Source: Marivirga atlantica
GTDB taxonomy: Bacteria; Bacteroidota; Bacteroidia; Cytophagales; Cyclobacteriaceae
Reading direction: 5' to 3'
Length of the DNA: 64,000 nt
NCBI RefSeq assembly: GCF_016734805.1
Contig: NZ_JAERQG010000004.1
Span: forward strand, 496,001-560,000
The notes under the pieces are model-generated. The model was not told the DNA's origin, ran no database searches, and saw only the letters and a program-made list of their open reading frames with translations. The translations under genes were made by a program, and so were the position numbers. Below, piece after piece: positions 17,733-26,413 of the stretch. Within the stretch, counting starts at the first letter, position 1. Each line of letters begins with the position of its first letter.

Positions 17733-18263
17733 ATGGCAATTAAAAAACCTTTTAACTTAAATAAGTGGCTAGATGAGAATAGAGATTTATTAAAGCCACC
17801 CGTTGGTAATAAAAACTTGTATAAAGAAGCTGATGATTACATCGTAATGGTTGTTGCAGGACCAAATGCCAGAAAAGATTATCATTATAATGAAACAGAA
17901 GAGCTTTTTTATCAGCTGGAAGGTGAAATAACCGTAAAGATTCAGGAAAATGGAGAAGCCGTAAGCATGGACCTCAAAGCTGGTGATATGTTTTTATGCC
18001 CAGCCAGAACACCTCACAGCCCAATCAGAAAAGAAGGTTCAATCGGACTAGTGGTTGAAAGGAAAAGAAAAGATACTGACTATAAAGATGGATTATTATG
18101 GTTCTGTGATAATTGTAACCACAAACTTCATGAAACCTATTTTCCACTTGAAGATATTGAAAAAGACTTTCTACCCCGATTCAAAGAATTTTATAGTTCT
18201 GAGGAAAAAAGAACTTGTGACAACTGCGGTCATGTGATGGAAACTGATCCTAGATTTGTTTAA
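17733..18263 (+). CDS. nbaC: 3-hydroxyanthranilate 3,4-dioxygenase
   Basis: Opens the ring of 3-hydroxyanthranilate to give 2-amino-3-carboxymuconate semialdehyde. This is a 176-residue cupin with Fe(II) ligands His51 and Glu57 (DYHYNETEELFYQLEGE) and His95 (RTPHSP). The C-terminal rubredoxin-like metal site of the bacterial enzymes is complete: Cys125/Cys128 (CDNC) and Cys162/Cys165 (CDNC). Length is standard. It is first in the plus-strand operon; the ACMS decarboxylase gene starts one base after its stop. Confidence 0.97.
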   Translation: MAIKKPFNLNKWLDENRDLLKPPVGNKNLYKEADDYIVMVVAGPNARKDYHYNETEELFYQLEGEITVKIQENGEAVSMDLKAGDMFLCPARTPHSPIRKEGSIGLVVERKRKDTDYKDGLLWFCDNCNHKLHETYFPLEDIEKDFLPRFKEFYSSEEKRTCDNCGHVMETDPRFV

Positions 18264-18264
18264 A

Positions 18265-19308
18265 ATGGAAGTAATTAAAAATTTATCGGACCGACCCTTA
18301 AAGATTGATATCCATACTCATATCCTGCCTAAAACATGGCCTGATTTAAAAGACCGTTATGGCTATGGTGGTTTTATTAGGCTTGAGCATCACAAACCCT
18401 GTTGCGCCAGAATGATGATGGATGATAAGTTCTTCAGGGAAGTTGAAGATAATTGCTGGGACCCTAACACAAGAATGCATGAATGCGACCATCATCAGGT
18501 TGATGTTCAGGTGCTTTCTACAGTACCTGTAATGTTTAGCTACTGGGCTAAACCGCAACACGCATTAGATTTATCGATGATTTTGAATGACCACATTGCC
18601 GGCATTGTTCATCGTTATCCCGACAGGTTTATTGGTTTAGGAACTCTTCCTATGCAATCACCTGATTTGGCAATTAAGGAGCTTGAAAGATGTGTGAATG
18701 ATTTAGGCCTAGCCGGAATTCAAATAGGCACTCATATAAATGACTGGAATCTGGAAGCTCCTGAAATATTTGCTGTTTTTCAGGCTGCCGAAGATTTAGG
18801 TGCGTCAATTTTTGTTCACCCATGGGATATGATGGGTAAAGAGGATATGACCAAATACTGGCTTCCCTGGCTGGTTGGAATGCCCGCTGAAACATCCAGA
18901 GCTATTTGTTCTATGATTTTTGGTGGTGTATTTGAAAGATTACCCAAACTGAGAGTAGCATTTGCCCATGGTGGGGGCTCATTTCCCGCAACTATTGGTA
19001 GAGTAAGTCATGGTTTTGATGTTCGCCCTGATTTATGTGCTATCGATAATCCTGTACACCCTCGAAATTATATCGGAAAGTTTTTTATTGACTCATTAGT
19101 GCATGATCCTAAAGCTTTAGAATTTATTGTCAATACTATGGGAGAAGATAGTATCATGCTTGGTACTGATTATCCTTTCCCTTTAGGAGAACTAGAGCCT
19201 GGTAAACTTATTGAAGAAAGTAATTTCACAGATAGTATCAAGGAAAAACTACTCAGCAAAAATGCTTATAAATGGCTGGGCATTAACCAAGAAGTGAATG
19301 TCAGCTAG
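18265..19308 (+). CDS. 2-amino-3-carboxymuconate-6-semialdehyde decarboxylase (ACMSD)
   Basis: An amidohydrolase-superfamily decarboxylase of about 347 residues that converts ACMS to 2-aminomuconate semialdehyde, diverting flux away from quinolinate. The metal motif HxH is at His17/His19 (KIDIHTHILPK). Further expected ligands are the His in SIFVHPWDMMG and the Asp in LGTDYPFPLGE, both present. ATG at 18265 is chosen because an upstream in-frame TTG overlaps nbaC. Its 3' end overlaps the methyltransferase gene by 11 bp. The neighbouring nbaC, kynU and kmo genes make the function firm. Confidence 0.96.
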   Translation: MEVIKNLSDRPLKIDIHTHILPKTWPDLKDRYGYGGFIRLEHHKPCCARMMMDDKFFREVEDNCWDPNTRMHECDHHQVDVQVLSTVPVMFSYWAKPQHALDLSMILNDHIAGIVHRYPDRFIGLGTLPMQSPDLAIKELERCVNDLGLAGIQIGTHINDWNLEAPEIFAVFQAAEDLGASIFVHPWDMMGKEDMTKYWLPWLVGMPAETSRAICSMIFGGVFERLPKLRVAFAHGGGSFPATIGRVSHGFDVRPDLCAIDNPVHPRNYIGKFFIDSLVHDPKALEFIVNTMGEDSIMLGTDYPFPLGELEPGKLIEESNFTDSIKEKLLSKNAYKWLGINQEVNVS

Positions 19309-19777
19309 TGCTATATACTATATTGACAGCCCTTTAGGCAAGTTATTAGCCAGGTTTGAAAATGAACTTTTAGAAAAGTTAGAATTCTCAGAAACCCTTG
19401 GTAAAAATACTTCATCTGTTCCAGTTTATGTTTCTATAATTGAAAAGCAGGTAAAGTCTTATTTTGAAGGGAAAATTCAAGATTTCAACATCCCCTACAA
19501 CTTAAAAGGCACCAACTTTCAGAAAACAGTTTGGAATAAATTATTAGAAATACCTTACGGAAAAACAATCAGCTATGGTAAATTAGCAGCTCTTCTGGGG
19601 AACCCACGAAAAATCAGAGCTGTTGCCAATGCCATTGGTAAAAACCCACTACCCATAATAATTCCTTGCCATAGAGTAGTGGGAAAAAATGGCGAACTAA
19701 CAGGCTATTTGGGAGGCCTAAGAAGAAAAAAGCAGCTTCTGGAGTTAGAAGGCTTTAAACAACTTCAACTATTTTAA
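19298..19777 (+). CDS. ogt: Methylated-DNA--protein-cysteine S-methyltransferase
   Basis: A 159-residue suicide repair protein that removes O6-alkyl groups from guanine. The acceptor motif PCHRVVG contains Cys124, and the helix-turn-helix region GKTISYGKLAALLGNPRKIRAVA precedes it. Length fits Ogt-type proteins without an Ada domain. Its start lies inside the ACMSD gene (11-bp overlap) and kynU follows 20 bp later, so it is embedded in the kynurenine operon despite no obvious metabolic link. ATG at 19298 is the only reasonable start. Confidence 0.95.
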   Translation: MSASAIYYIDSPLGKLLARFENELLEKLEFSETLGKNTSSVPVYVSIIEKQVKSYFEGKIQDFNIPYNLKGTNFQKTVWNKLLEIPYGKTISYGKLAALLGNPRKIRAVANAIGKNPLPIIIPCHRVVGKNGELTGYLGGLRRKKQLLELEGFKQLQLF

Positions 19778-19797
19778 CATTTCAAGAAATTAGCTAC

Positions 19798-21111
19798 ATG
19801 CCAGAAAATTTTGAGAATTCACTTTCATTCGCACAGCAACAAGATAAAAACGATCCTTTAAGACATTTCCGCAATGAATTTCATATTCCTGTTATCGACA
19901 ATCAACAGGTGATATATTATACAGGTAATTCCTTAGGACTGCAGCCTAAAAGAACGCGCAGCTATATTGAAAAGGAAATGAAGGATTGGGAAATGTTCGG
20001 AGTAGAAGGACATTTCAACCCTAAGAAAGAAAATATTTGGTATCATTATCATGAATATGGGAAGCAGGCTTTGGCTTCAGTTTTAGGAGCTAAACCCATT
20101 GAGGTTGTTCCAATGAACAACCTTACTGTAAATCTTCACCTTTTAATGGTGAGTTTTTACAGACCTACAAAACAACGATACAAACTGATTGTGGAAGCTG
20201 GTGCCTTCCCATCAGACCAATATGTTTTTGAAACACAGTTGAAATGGCATGCCAATCATTGGGATCAGCAGTTATTCGATCCTGAAGAAGCTTTAATCGA
20301 ATTATCACCACGCGAAGGTGAAAATACACTTAGGACAGAAGATATTCTAAAAGCAATTGAGGATAATGGAGATGATCTTGCCTTGGTGCTTCTTGGTGGC
20401 GTTCAGTATTATACCGGGCAACTTTTTGATATGCAAGCAATCACCAAAACCACACATCAGGTAGGTGCGTTAGCAGGCTTTGATCTTGCACATGCAGCAG
20501 GGAATATCGATCTTAAATTACATGATTGGGATGTAGATTTTGCTACTTGGTGTAGCTATAAATACTTAAACTCCGGCCCTGGCAATGTATCAGGTGTTTT
20601 TGTAAATGAGCGCTTTGCCAATAAGCCAGACTTAATTCGTTTTGCCGGTTGGTGGGGTCATGATGAAGGCGAGCGCTTCAAAATGGAGAAAGGCTTTAAG
20701 CCTATGCAAGGTGCCGATGGCTGGCAGCTAAGCAATGGTAATATTATAGCAACAGCAGCCCATTTAGCCTCCTTATCAATTTTTGAAGAAACTAATATGG
20801 AAGCGCTTAGATCTAAAAGCAAGTTGCTAACAGGTTATCTCGAATTTTTGATTAAAGAAATCAACAAGGAAGAAGAGATTTTTGAAATTATCACACCTCA
20901 GCATCATAAAGAGAGAGGATGTCAACTCTCTTTGTTTACCTTGAAATACGGCAAAGATTTATTCGATCAGCTAGTAAAGCGTGGTGTGGTTGGAGACTGG
21001 AGAGAGCCTGACGTAATCAGGTTAGCACCAGTTCCTCTGTATAACACTTTTGAAGAACAATTTAGATTTTCAGAGATATTAAGGGATTCAATTAAAACAT
21101 TGAAAGCTTGA
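19798..21111 (+). CDS. kynU: Kynureninase
   Basis: A PLP-dependent hydrolase that cleaves kynurenine or 3-hydroxykynurenine to (3-hydroxy)anthranilate and alanine. The 437 residues show TGNSLGLQP (42-50), typical of the family, FDLAHAAGN (228-236) for PLP contacts, and the Schiff-base Lys255 in WCSYKYLNSGPG. Length is normal. The TGA stop overlaps the TTG start of kmo (TTGA). With kmo immediately downstream, 3-hydroxykynurenine is the expected substrate in vivo. Confidence 0.98.
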   Translation: MPENFENSLSFAQQQDKNDPLRHFRNEFHIPVIDNQQVIYYTGNSLGLQPKRTRSYIEKEMKDWEMFGVEGHFNPKKENIWYHYHEYGKQALASVLGAKPIEVVPMNNLTVNLHLLMVSFYRPTKQRYKLIVEAGAFPSDQYVFETQLKWHANHWDQQLFDPEEALIELSPREGENTLRTEDILKAIEDNGDDLALVLLGGVQYYTGQLFDMQAITKTTHQVGALAGFDLAHAAGNIDLKLHDWDVDFATWCSYKYLNSGPGNVSGVFVNERFANKPDLIRFAGWWGHDEGERFKMEKGFKPMQGADGWQLSNGNIIATAAHLASLSIFEETNMEALRSKSKLLTGYLEFLIKEINKEEEIFEIITPQHHKERGCQLSLFTLKYGKDLFDQLVKRGVVGDWREPDVIRLAPVPLYNTFEEQFRFSEILRDSIKTLKA

Positions 21112-22439
21112 GCAATAAAATAAAAAGCATAGGAATACTTGGAGCAGGTTTAGTAGGCACGTTGCTGAGCCTATATCTTAAAAAAAGAGGCTATCAGGTA
21201 AAAGTATTCGAAAAAAGAAGTGATTTAAGAAAGAGTAATAATGAGGGAGGTCGTTCAATTAACCTTGCCTTAAGCAAAAGAGGTATTAAAGCCCTCGAAG
21301 AGGTCGGTGTTTTTGCAGATGTAAAGTCCGTTCTTATACCCATGGAAGGAAGAATGATGCATAACCGTGAAGGTAATTTAACCTTTCAGCCTTATGGCAA
21401 AGAAGGTCAGCATATTAATTCTGTTTCAAGAAGTGTACTAAATGAGCACCTTATTGAAGCAGCTGAGCAGGAAGGTGTTCAGCTATGTTTTGATCATACG
21501 TGCACAGCAGTAGATTTGGAAAACACAACTATCTCATTTGAGCATAATGGAAAAGAATCTACAGAACATTTTGATTTAGTTTTCGGTGCAGACGGAGCTT
21601 ATTCTCAACTGCGCCAAGCAATGTTCAGAACCAACAGGTTCAACTACCAACAGTTTTATATTGAACACGGCTATAAAGAATTAACCATACCTCCTACAGA
21701 ATCAGGAGATTTCGCCATTAACCCTAATGCCTTGCACATTTGGCCGAGGGGTAAGTACATGCTCATTGCACTTCCCAACCTTGACAGGAGCTTTACATGC
21801 ACATTATTTCTGCCGTTTGAGGGTGATCCTTCTTTTGAGACATTAACAAACAAGAAGTCTGTTCAATCATTCTTTGAAAAGACTTTTGCTGATACTCTTC
21901 CGCTGATTGAAAACTTGGATGAAGAATTCTTTGAAAACCCTACCTCCTCATTAGTGACAGTAAAATGCTATCCATGGGTAAAGAATAATTGTGTATTAAT
22001 AGGCGATGCATCACATGCAATAGTTCCTTTCTACGGGCAAGGTATGAATGCTGGTTTTGAGGATTGCTTTGTACTTAATAAGCTACTTAACGAATTTGAT
22101 GATAATTGGGATAAGACTTTAAATGCTTATCAACAATTACGTAAAGAGGATGGAGATGCCATAACTGATTTAGCTCTTAATAACTTTATTGAAATGCGTG
22201 ACTTAGTAGCTGATGATAAATTTCTACTACAGAAAAAGATAGAGCGACATTTACAAGATGCTTATCCTGACAAGTGGCTCCCTCTTTACTCTATGGTTAC
22301 TTTTAGCGATTTGCGCTATTCCGAAGCTTTGGAAATCGGTAAAAAACAACAAGCTATTATGGATGAGGTTATGAATAGAAATGATATTTTCGAGAACTGG
22401 GAATCCTTAGATTTTGAAGAAATAGTGAACCAATTATAG
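21108..22439 (+). CDS. kmo: Kynurenine 3-monooxygenase (FAD)
   Basis: Hydroxylates kynurenine to 3-hydroxykynurenine with NADPH and O2. The 443 residues start almost directly with the FAD Rossmann motif G12-A-G14-L-V-G17, followed by an acidic strand end (VFEKR). RSINLALSKRG and the second FAD motif GDASHAIVPFYGQGMNAG are typical of KMO. No ATG is available; TTG at 21108, overlapping the kynU stop by four bases, is the most sensible start and implies coupled translation. Unlike eukaryotic KMO it has no clear C-terminal membrane anchor. Confidence 0.96.
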   Translation: MSNKIKSIGILGAGLVGTLLSLYLKKRGYQVKVFEKRSDLRKSNNEGGRSINLALSKRGIKALEEVGVFADVKSVLIPMEGRMMHNREGNLTFQPYGKEGQHINSVSRSVLNEHLIEAAEQEGVQLCFDHTCTAVDLENTTISFEHNGKESTEHFDLVFGADGAYSQLRQAMFRTNRFNYQQFYIEHGYKELTIPPTESGDFAINPNALHIWPRGKYMLIALPNLDRSFTCTLFLPFEGDPSFETLTNKKSVQSFFEKTFADTLPLIENLDEEFFENPTSSLVTVKCYPWVKNNCVLIGDASHAIVPFYGQGMNAGFEDCFVLNKLLNEFDDNWDKTLNAYQQLRKEDGDAITDLALNNFIEMRDLVADDKFLLQKKIERHLQDAYPDKWLPLYSMVTFSDLRYSEALEIGKKQQAIMDEVMNRNDIFENWESLDFEEIVNQL

Positions 22440-22521
22440 CAACATATGTTGTGATAGTTAGACTTTTTTAAAGCCAAATTTTTTATTGGCCCTGTAGTAA
22501 CAACTAACTTTTTAATCTAAT

Positions 22522-22941
22522 ATGTTATCTCAACTTGTTTACGTAAGTAAAAGAAAGAAAAATTGCACTGAGGAAGAAATTGATAAGATTTTAGCCAAAT
22601 GCAAGCAGAACAATCCTGCATTAAGCATCACTGGAGTTCTACTTTACTCAAAGGATAAATTCATTCAATTGGTAGAAGGAAATTCTCAAAGAATCATGGA
22701 TTTGTATGACATCATCAAAAAAGATGAAAGACATGAAAGCTGTGTGATGATATCGTATAATCCAATTGAGGAAAAGACTTTCCCAAGCTGGCATATGGGT
22801 TCAAAAAAGATTGAAGAAAGCAACATCAATTTTGAAACAACAATCAGTAAAGAAGATGAAAAAATATTCAACAGTATTTTGATGGGTACAGCGAATGACG
22901 GAGATAAAGTTGTTAAGACATTAAGAAAATTCTTTGACTAA
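22522..22941 (+). CDS. Short BLUF-domain blue-light photoreceptor
   Basis: A 139-residue stand-alone BLUF (flavin blue-light sensor) protein. The light-reaction residues are at Tyr7 (LVYVSK), Asn31 (NNPALSITG), Gln49 (FIQLVEG), Trp90 and Met92 (SWHMG). Their spacing (24, 18, 41, 2) equals that of the AppA BLUF domain (Y21, N45, Q63, W104, M106). About 40 C-terminal residues form the capping helices. No output domain is fused, so it must signal by protein interaction. It is a separate gene 82 bp after kmo, ending in its own terminator. Confidence 0.95.
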   Translation: MLSQLVYVSKRKKNCTEEEIDKILAKCKQNNPALSITGVLLYSKDKFIQLVEGNSQRIMDLYDIIKKDERHESCVMISYNPIEEKTFPSWHMGSKKIEESNINFETTISKEDEKIFNSILMGTANDGDKVVKTLRKFFD

Positions 22942-22954
22942 TAGTTAAAAAGAA

Positions 22955-22983
22955 AAAGGCCAAACTGGATAAGTTTGGCCTTT
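22955..22983. terminator. Bidirectional intrinsic terminator after BLUF gene
   Basis: A 12-bp perfect stem (AAAGGCCAAACT / AGTTTGGCCTTT) with loop GGATA separates the convergent BLUF and TerB-like genes. Confidence 0.9.
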
Positions 22984-23008
22984 CTTATAATAAGATAATT
23001 TCAACTAA

Positions 23009-23464
23009 TTATATCTTGGTTCCTTCCAATCCTAATTCCTTTGTCAGATAATCAATCACCTCATTTTCATCTGCCGAAACACCATCAGAAGCATGGGCAA
23101 ATAAATACATTGTTTCTAACACAAATTCTTTTGAAGCTTCATTCTTCTCAAAATACTCCTTTAAAGCTGCCAAGAATTTATCTTGCCATTGGTCAAGATT
23201 CTTAATCAAATACCTGAACTCTGACTTATAAATAAGCATCAGATTCTCTTCCTTCTCTTCACCTAAATCATCAGTAGCAAATTCGTCCCCTAAGATTTTG
23301 GCAAGTCTTTTTACTGTAACCCACTCATCCTGATCTACAATACCATCACTCAAGACCACCCTTAATGCTGGAAAAAGGTTGACAATGTATATGAATTGCT
23401 CATTATTCAGTGAAATAAATCTCTCTGTTATATACTCTTTATGGAGTTCTTCCATTTTAGACAT
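23009..23464 (-). CDS. TerB-like acidic protein
   Basis: A 151-residue, strongly acidic, all-helical protein. Two DG-containing acidic motifs, LSDGIVDQDEW (38-48) and ASDGVSADENEV, lie about 85 residues apart. They resemble the paired metal-binding motifs of TerB/DjlA-type domains, suggesting a metal-sensing scaffold rather than an enzyme. There is no signal peptide. It starts 30 bp after the end of the MltF-like gene and is likely co-transcribed with it. The TerB assignment is by motif and moderately sure. Confidence 0.65.
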   Translation of the reverse strand: MSKMEELHKEYITERFISLNNEQFIYIVNLFPALRVVLSDGIVDQDEWVTVKRLAKILGDEFATDDLGEEKEENLMLIYKSEFRYLIKNLDQWQDKFLAALKEYFEKNEASKEFVLETMYLFAHASDGVSADENEVIDYLTKELGLEGTKI

Positions 23465-23494
23465 AGCTATTTGTTTTGTTAGTTGAAACCGCTA

Positions 23495-24982
23495 CTAAAT
23501 TACTGAATTGTCCTCTTCAAAACCCCTAATTTCATCACTTTTTACAAGTTGTTTGTACTGTTTATAACGCTGAAGTATACTCTCAACGTAATTAACAGGC
23601 TCCGAACCTCTGCAATATCCATACCTCACAACAGGATCAGTATAATATTTCTCCTTTGACTTGAGCAACAGATATTTCTCCACATTACCTTCCCACTTAT
23701 TAGGGTCTGCATCATATTTCTTGCAGAGCCTTCTGGCATCTTGAATGTGGCCAATACCCACGTTGTAGGCAGCCAATACAAACTTTAGTCGGGTAACACT
23801 GTCTTGTATTGATTCTGAAAAAGTATTTTGAAGCCAATTAATGTAAGCTGTGCCTGCATTTAGGCTTTCATTAGGATCGTTACGGTTAGAAATCCCATAT
23901 TCTTCAGCTGTATTTTCAACCAACTGCATTAAACCAACGGCTCCTGCCCACGACTGTGCATTAGGATCAAACTTGCTCTCCTGATAAATTAAAGAGGCTA
24001 ATAGCAGCCAATCCCATCCTAGTTGATCTGACGCTACTTTTATTTCCTCATCATAGGGAGATAATTTATCCCCTGCAACTGAAGAAAATTCGCTATATGA
24101 CCTGTTAGCTGAACGCTTAAGATTTTTAAAATATTTGTTATACACTACATAGTAATCTGTAGTTTTTTGCTTCTGCTCCAGCCAACCATTTATAGTGTTT
24201 TCCAGTGAATCAGAATTTTGTCTGATGGCCCAGGCTATTCTTTGAGAAAAACTAATAGGTGTTTTCACATCAATATCCGGAAAGAAAGTGGCGCTCAATA
24301 AGGCTACATCTTCATCAGCAACTGTGTAATCAATTTCACCCTCTGCAACCTGCCTTATTAATTCATCTATCTCAGCATTCACAGTATCTTCTACTATGTT
24401 TATTTCCGAACCTATTTCTTCGGACAGATTCTTTAATCGGGTTATATAAGCAGAAGCCTTTCTAACATGAACCGTTTTACCAGCAAGCTCAATCGGGTCC
24501 CTTATAAGTTCTTGTTCAATTTCATGGATTTTCATAGTGCGCCAGTTATCCGGCCTCTTTTGAACTAAGACCTGTCTGGCATAATAAAGTGGCTCTGTAA
24601 AATCAACAAAGCGTTTACGTTCATTTGTAATTGTCAGGTTGAAAGCTACAATATCACCTTCGCCCTCATTTAACAATTTTAGTGCTTCAGCAATATCATT
24701 TTTGATGATTATTTTAAGTTCAACCTCCAGATAATCGGCCAGCCATCTGAGCATCTCATACTCATACCCCATAGGCCTTCCTTTATAAATAAAATAGCTA
24801 GTGGCACTATTATCGACAATGGCTCTTAATACACCTCTTTCTTTAATTGCCGGTAAGTCAATATCTGGTGGGGAGATGTTATAGATAACATCAGAGTTTG
24901 AATTGTTCGATTTACTACATCCCAGCAATGCTGCTATGAGTGCTAAACACAGCATATAATTTCTCAGGTATGTAGCTTTCAT
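23495..24982 (-). CDS. mltF: MltF-like lipoprotein: solute-binding domain plus lytic transglycosylase
   Basis: A 495-residue envelope lipoprotein (lipobox ALLGC, Cys22). Residues about 45-290 form a periplasmic solute-binding protein family 3 domain. Residues about 310-470 form an SLT lysozyme-like domain with catalytic Glu335 in LIYQESKFDPNAQSWAGAVGLMQL-type context. This is the architecture of MltF, which cleaves peptidoglycan glycan strands to 1,6-anhydro products, with the N-terminal domain sensing muropeptides. It is followed by the TerB-like gene. Confidence 0.9.
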   Translation of the reverse strand: MKATYLRNYMLCLALIAALLGCSKSNNSNSDVIYNISPPDIDLPAIKERGVLRAIVDNSATSYFIYKGRPMGYEYEMLRWLADYLEVELKIIIKNDIAEALKLLNEGEGDIVAFNLTITNERKRFVDFTEPLYYARQVLVQKRPDNWRTMKIHEIEQELIRDPIELAGKTVHVRKASAYITRLKNLSEEIGSEINIVEDTVNAEIDELIRQVAEGEIDYTVADEDVALLSATFFPDIDVKTPISFSQRIAWAIRQNSDSLENTINGWLEQKQKTTDYYVVYNKYFKNLKRSANRSYSEFSSVAGDKLSPYDEEIKVASDQLGWDWLLLASLIYQESKFDPNAQSWAGAVGLMQLVENTAEEYGISNRNDPNESLNAGTAYINWLQNTFSESIQDSVTRLKFVLAAYNVGIGHIQDARRLCKKYDADPNKWEGNVEKYLLLKSKEKYYTDPVVRYGYCRGSEPVNYVESILQRYKQYKQLVKSDEIRGFEEDNSVI

Positions 24983-25097
24983 TTGAACGATAATGTGAAA
25001 AAATATTAAGGAATAGTTCTTTTAATATACAACACTCGAACTTTTTTACCTATTACATAAAGCTATTTTTCGACCAATTGTTCTAAAGATGAAAGTG

Positions 25098-26408
25098 TTA
25101 CCCTTCTGAGATGGCACTACCGCTAATTCTTAAAATCTCAATTTCTGCTAGTTTTGCTTCGTATAAAGCATTTAATAATCTGCCTGCTGCCTGTACAGCA
25201 TTTAGTTGAGCCTCTCTTAAAGCTAAAGAATTACTTCTACCAACCTTAAATCTATCAAGAGCTAACTCTGCATTTTCTTTGGCTACTTCAGTGTTGTTCC
25301 TTTCGATTTCGACAAGTTCAATTTGGTTTCGGAATCGAATATATGCAGCATATAAACTACCTTGAAGTTCATTTCTCAGTTGGTTATAATTGTTCTCATT
25401 GTTATCGAGCTGGATTTGACTTAATTCATTTCTGCGTGATCGGTCTAACTTATTGAACGGAGTCCAGTTAAGACTTAGACCATAATTCACTCCACGTGAT
25501 TGGTTTTGAATAAGAAATCCTGCCTGCGAGTTCAAATTCTGATAACTATAGCCAGCATATGCATCTATGTTTGGAGACCATTCAGTATTAACTTTATTTT
25601 TTTCAAGTTCAAGTAGCTTTCCCTCATACTTCATTGCCAATAAGGCCTTATTGCTTTGTTCCAATTGGTTTACAAGCTTATCTATATTAAAGTAACTATT
25701 AATTTTTATTGAGTCAGAGGCCTGAACTTGACTCATCGGATTTCTACCAATGGCCATATTTAAATTTACCTTAGCATTCTGCAACAATTCGTTTTGACTA
25801 ATCAACGAACTCTGATCTGTATTTAAATCAACTCTGGCTGCCAAGTAATCTGATTTGGAGCTAGTACCTACTTCATATTTATCTTTCGCTATTTTATATC
25901 TAGTTTCCGAAAGCTTTACCGCATCTTCAAGTATAGACCTCTGATAGCTTTGATAAACTAAATTAAAATAAGCCATTGCTATTTGACTTACGGCATTTTG
26001 TAGGGCGAATTGTGTTTCATAATTGGACTGTTGCAGTTCAAGATCAGCTTGTCTTAGATTTAGAAACATCCGTGTCCCGTCAAAAATATTCAAAGTAAGT
26101 GTTGCAGCCCCATTCAGGGAATTTGATTCAGCATTATCAATAATTCTGGGATCTTGATCAACGAAAGTTTGCTCACCATTTTCTATCTGAAAATTATAAC
26201 GACCAGTAATATCCAAAACTGGAAGCAGGGCAGCATATTTATATTCCTCGTTAACCTCATTAATTGCATTATCATTTTTAGCAGCTATAATTGAAAAATT
26301 ATTCTCTAAACCAATGGAAATTGCATCTTCAAGAGATAATACCTCCTCTTGTGCCTGGAGTTTAAAACAACTCACATAAATAAGGATGAATAAAAAGTAT
26401 CTGTACAT
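25098..26408 (-). CDS. TolC-family outer-membrane efflux protein
   Basis: 436 residues with a signal peptide (MYRYFLFILIYVSCFKLQAQ) and two homologous halves of long helices plus strands, typical of OEP/TolC proteins (LSLEDAISIGLENNFSI at the start; LALDRFKVGRSNSLALREAQ near the end). It forms the outer-membrane channel of the tripartite RND pump. It is the third gene of the operon, starting 5 bp after the RND permease gene ends. Substrate unknown. Confidence 0.94.
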   Translation of the reverse strand: MYRYFLFILIYVSCFKLQAQEEVLSLEDAISIGLENNFSIIAAKNDNAINEVNEEYKYAALLPVLDITGRYNFQIENGEQTFVDQDPRIIDNAESNSLNGAATLTLNIFDGTRMFLNLRQADLELQQSNYETQFALQNAVSQIAMAYFNLVYQSYQRSILEDAVKLSETRYKIAKDKYEVGTSSKSDYLAARVDLNTDQSSLISQNELLQNAKVNLNMAIGRNPMSQVQASDSIKINSYFNIDKLVNQLEQSNKALLAMKYEGKLLELEKNKVNTEWSPNIDAYAGYSYQNLNSQAGFLIQNQSRGVNYGLSLNWTPFNKLDRSRRNELSQIQLDNNENNYNQLRNELQGSLYAAYIRFRNQIELVEIERNNTEVAKENAELALDRFKVGRSNSLALREAQLNAVQAAGRLLNALYEAKLAEIEILRISGSAISEG

Positions 26409-26413
26409 AAAAA

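Noticed and set aside
22473-22490. Small inverted repeat GCCAA/TTGGC after kmo as a terminator
   Set aside because: Only a 5-bp stem with an eight-base loop and no T-run after it. Too weak to call.
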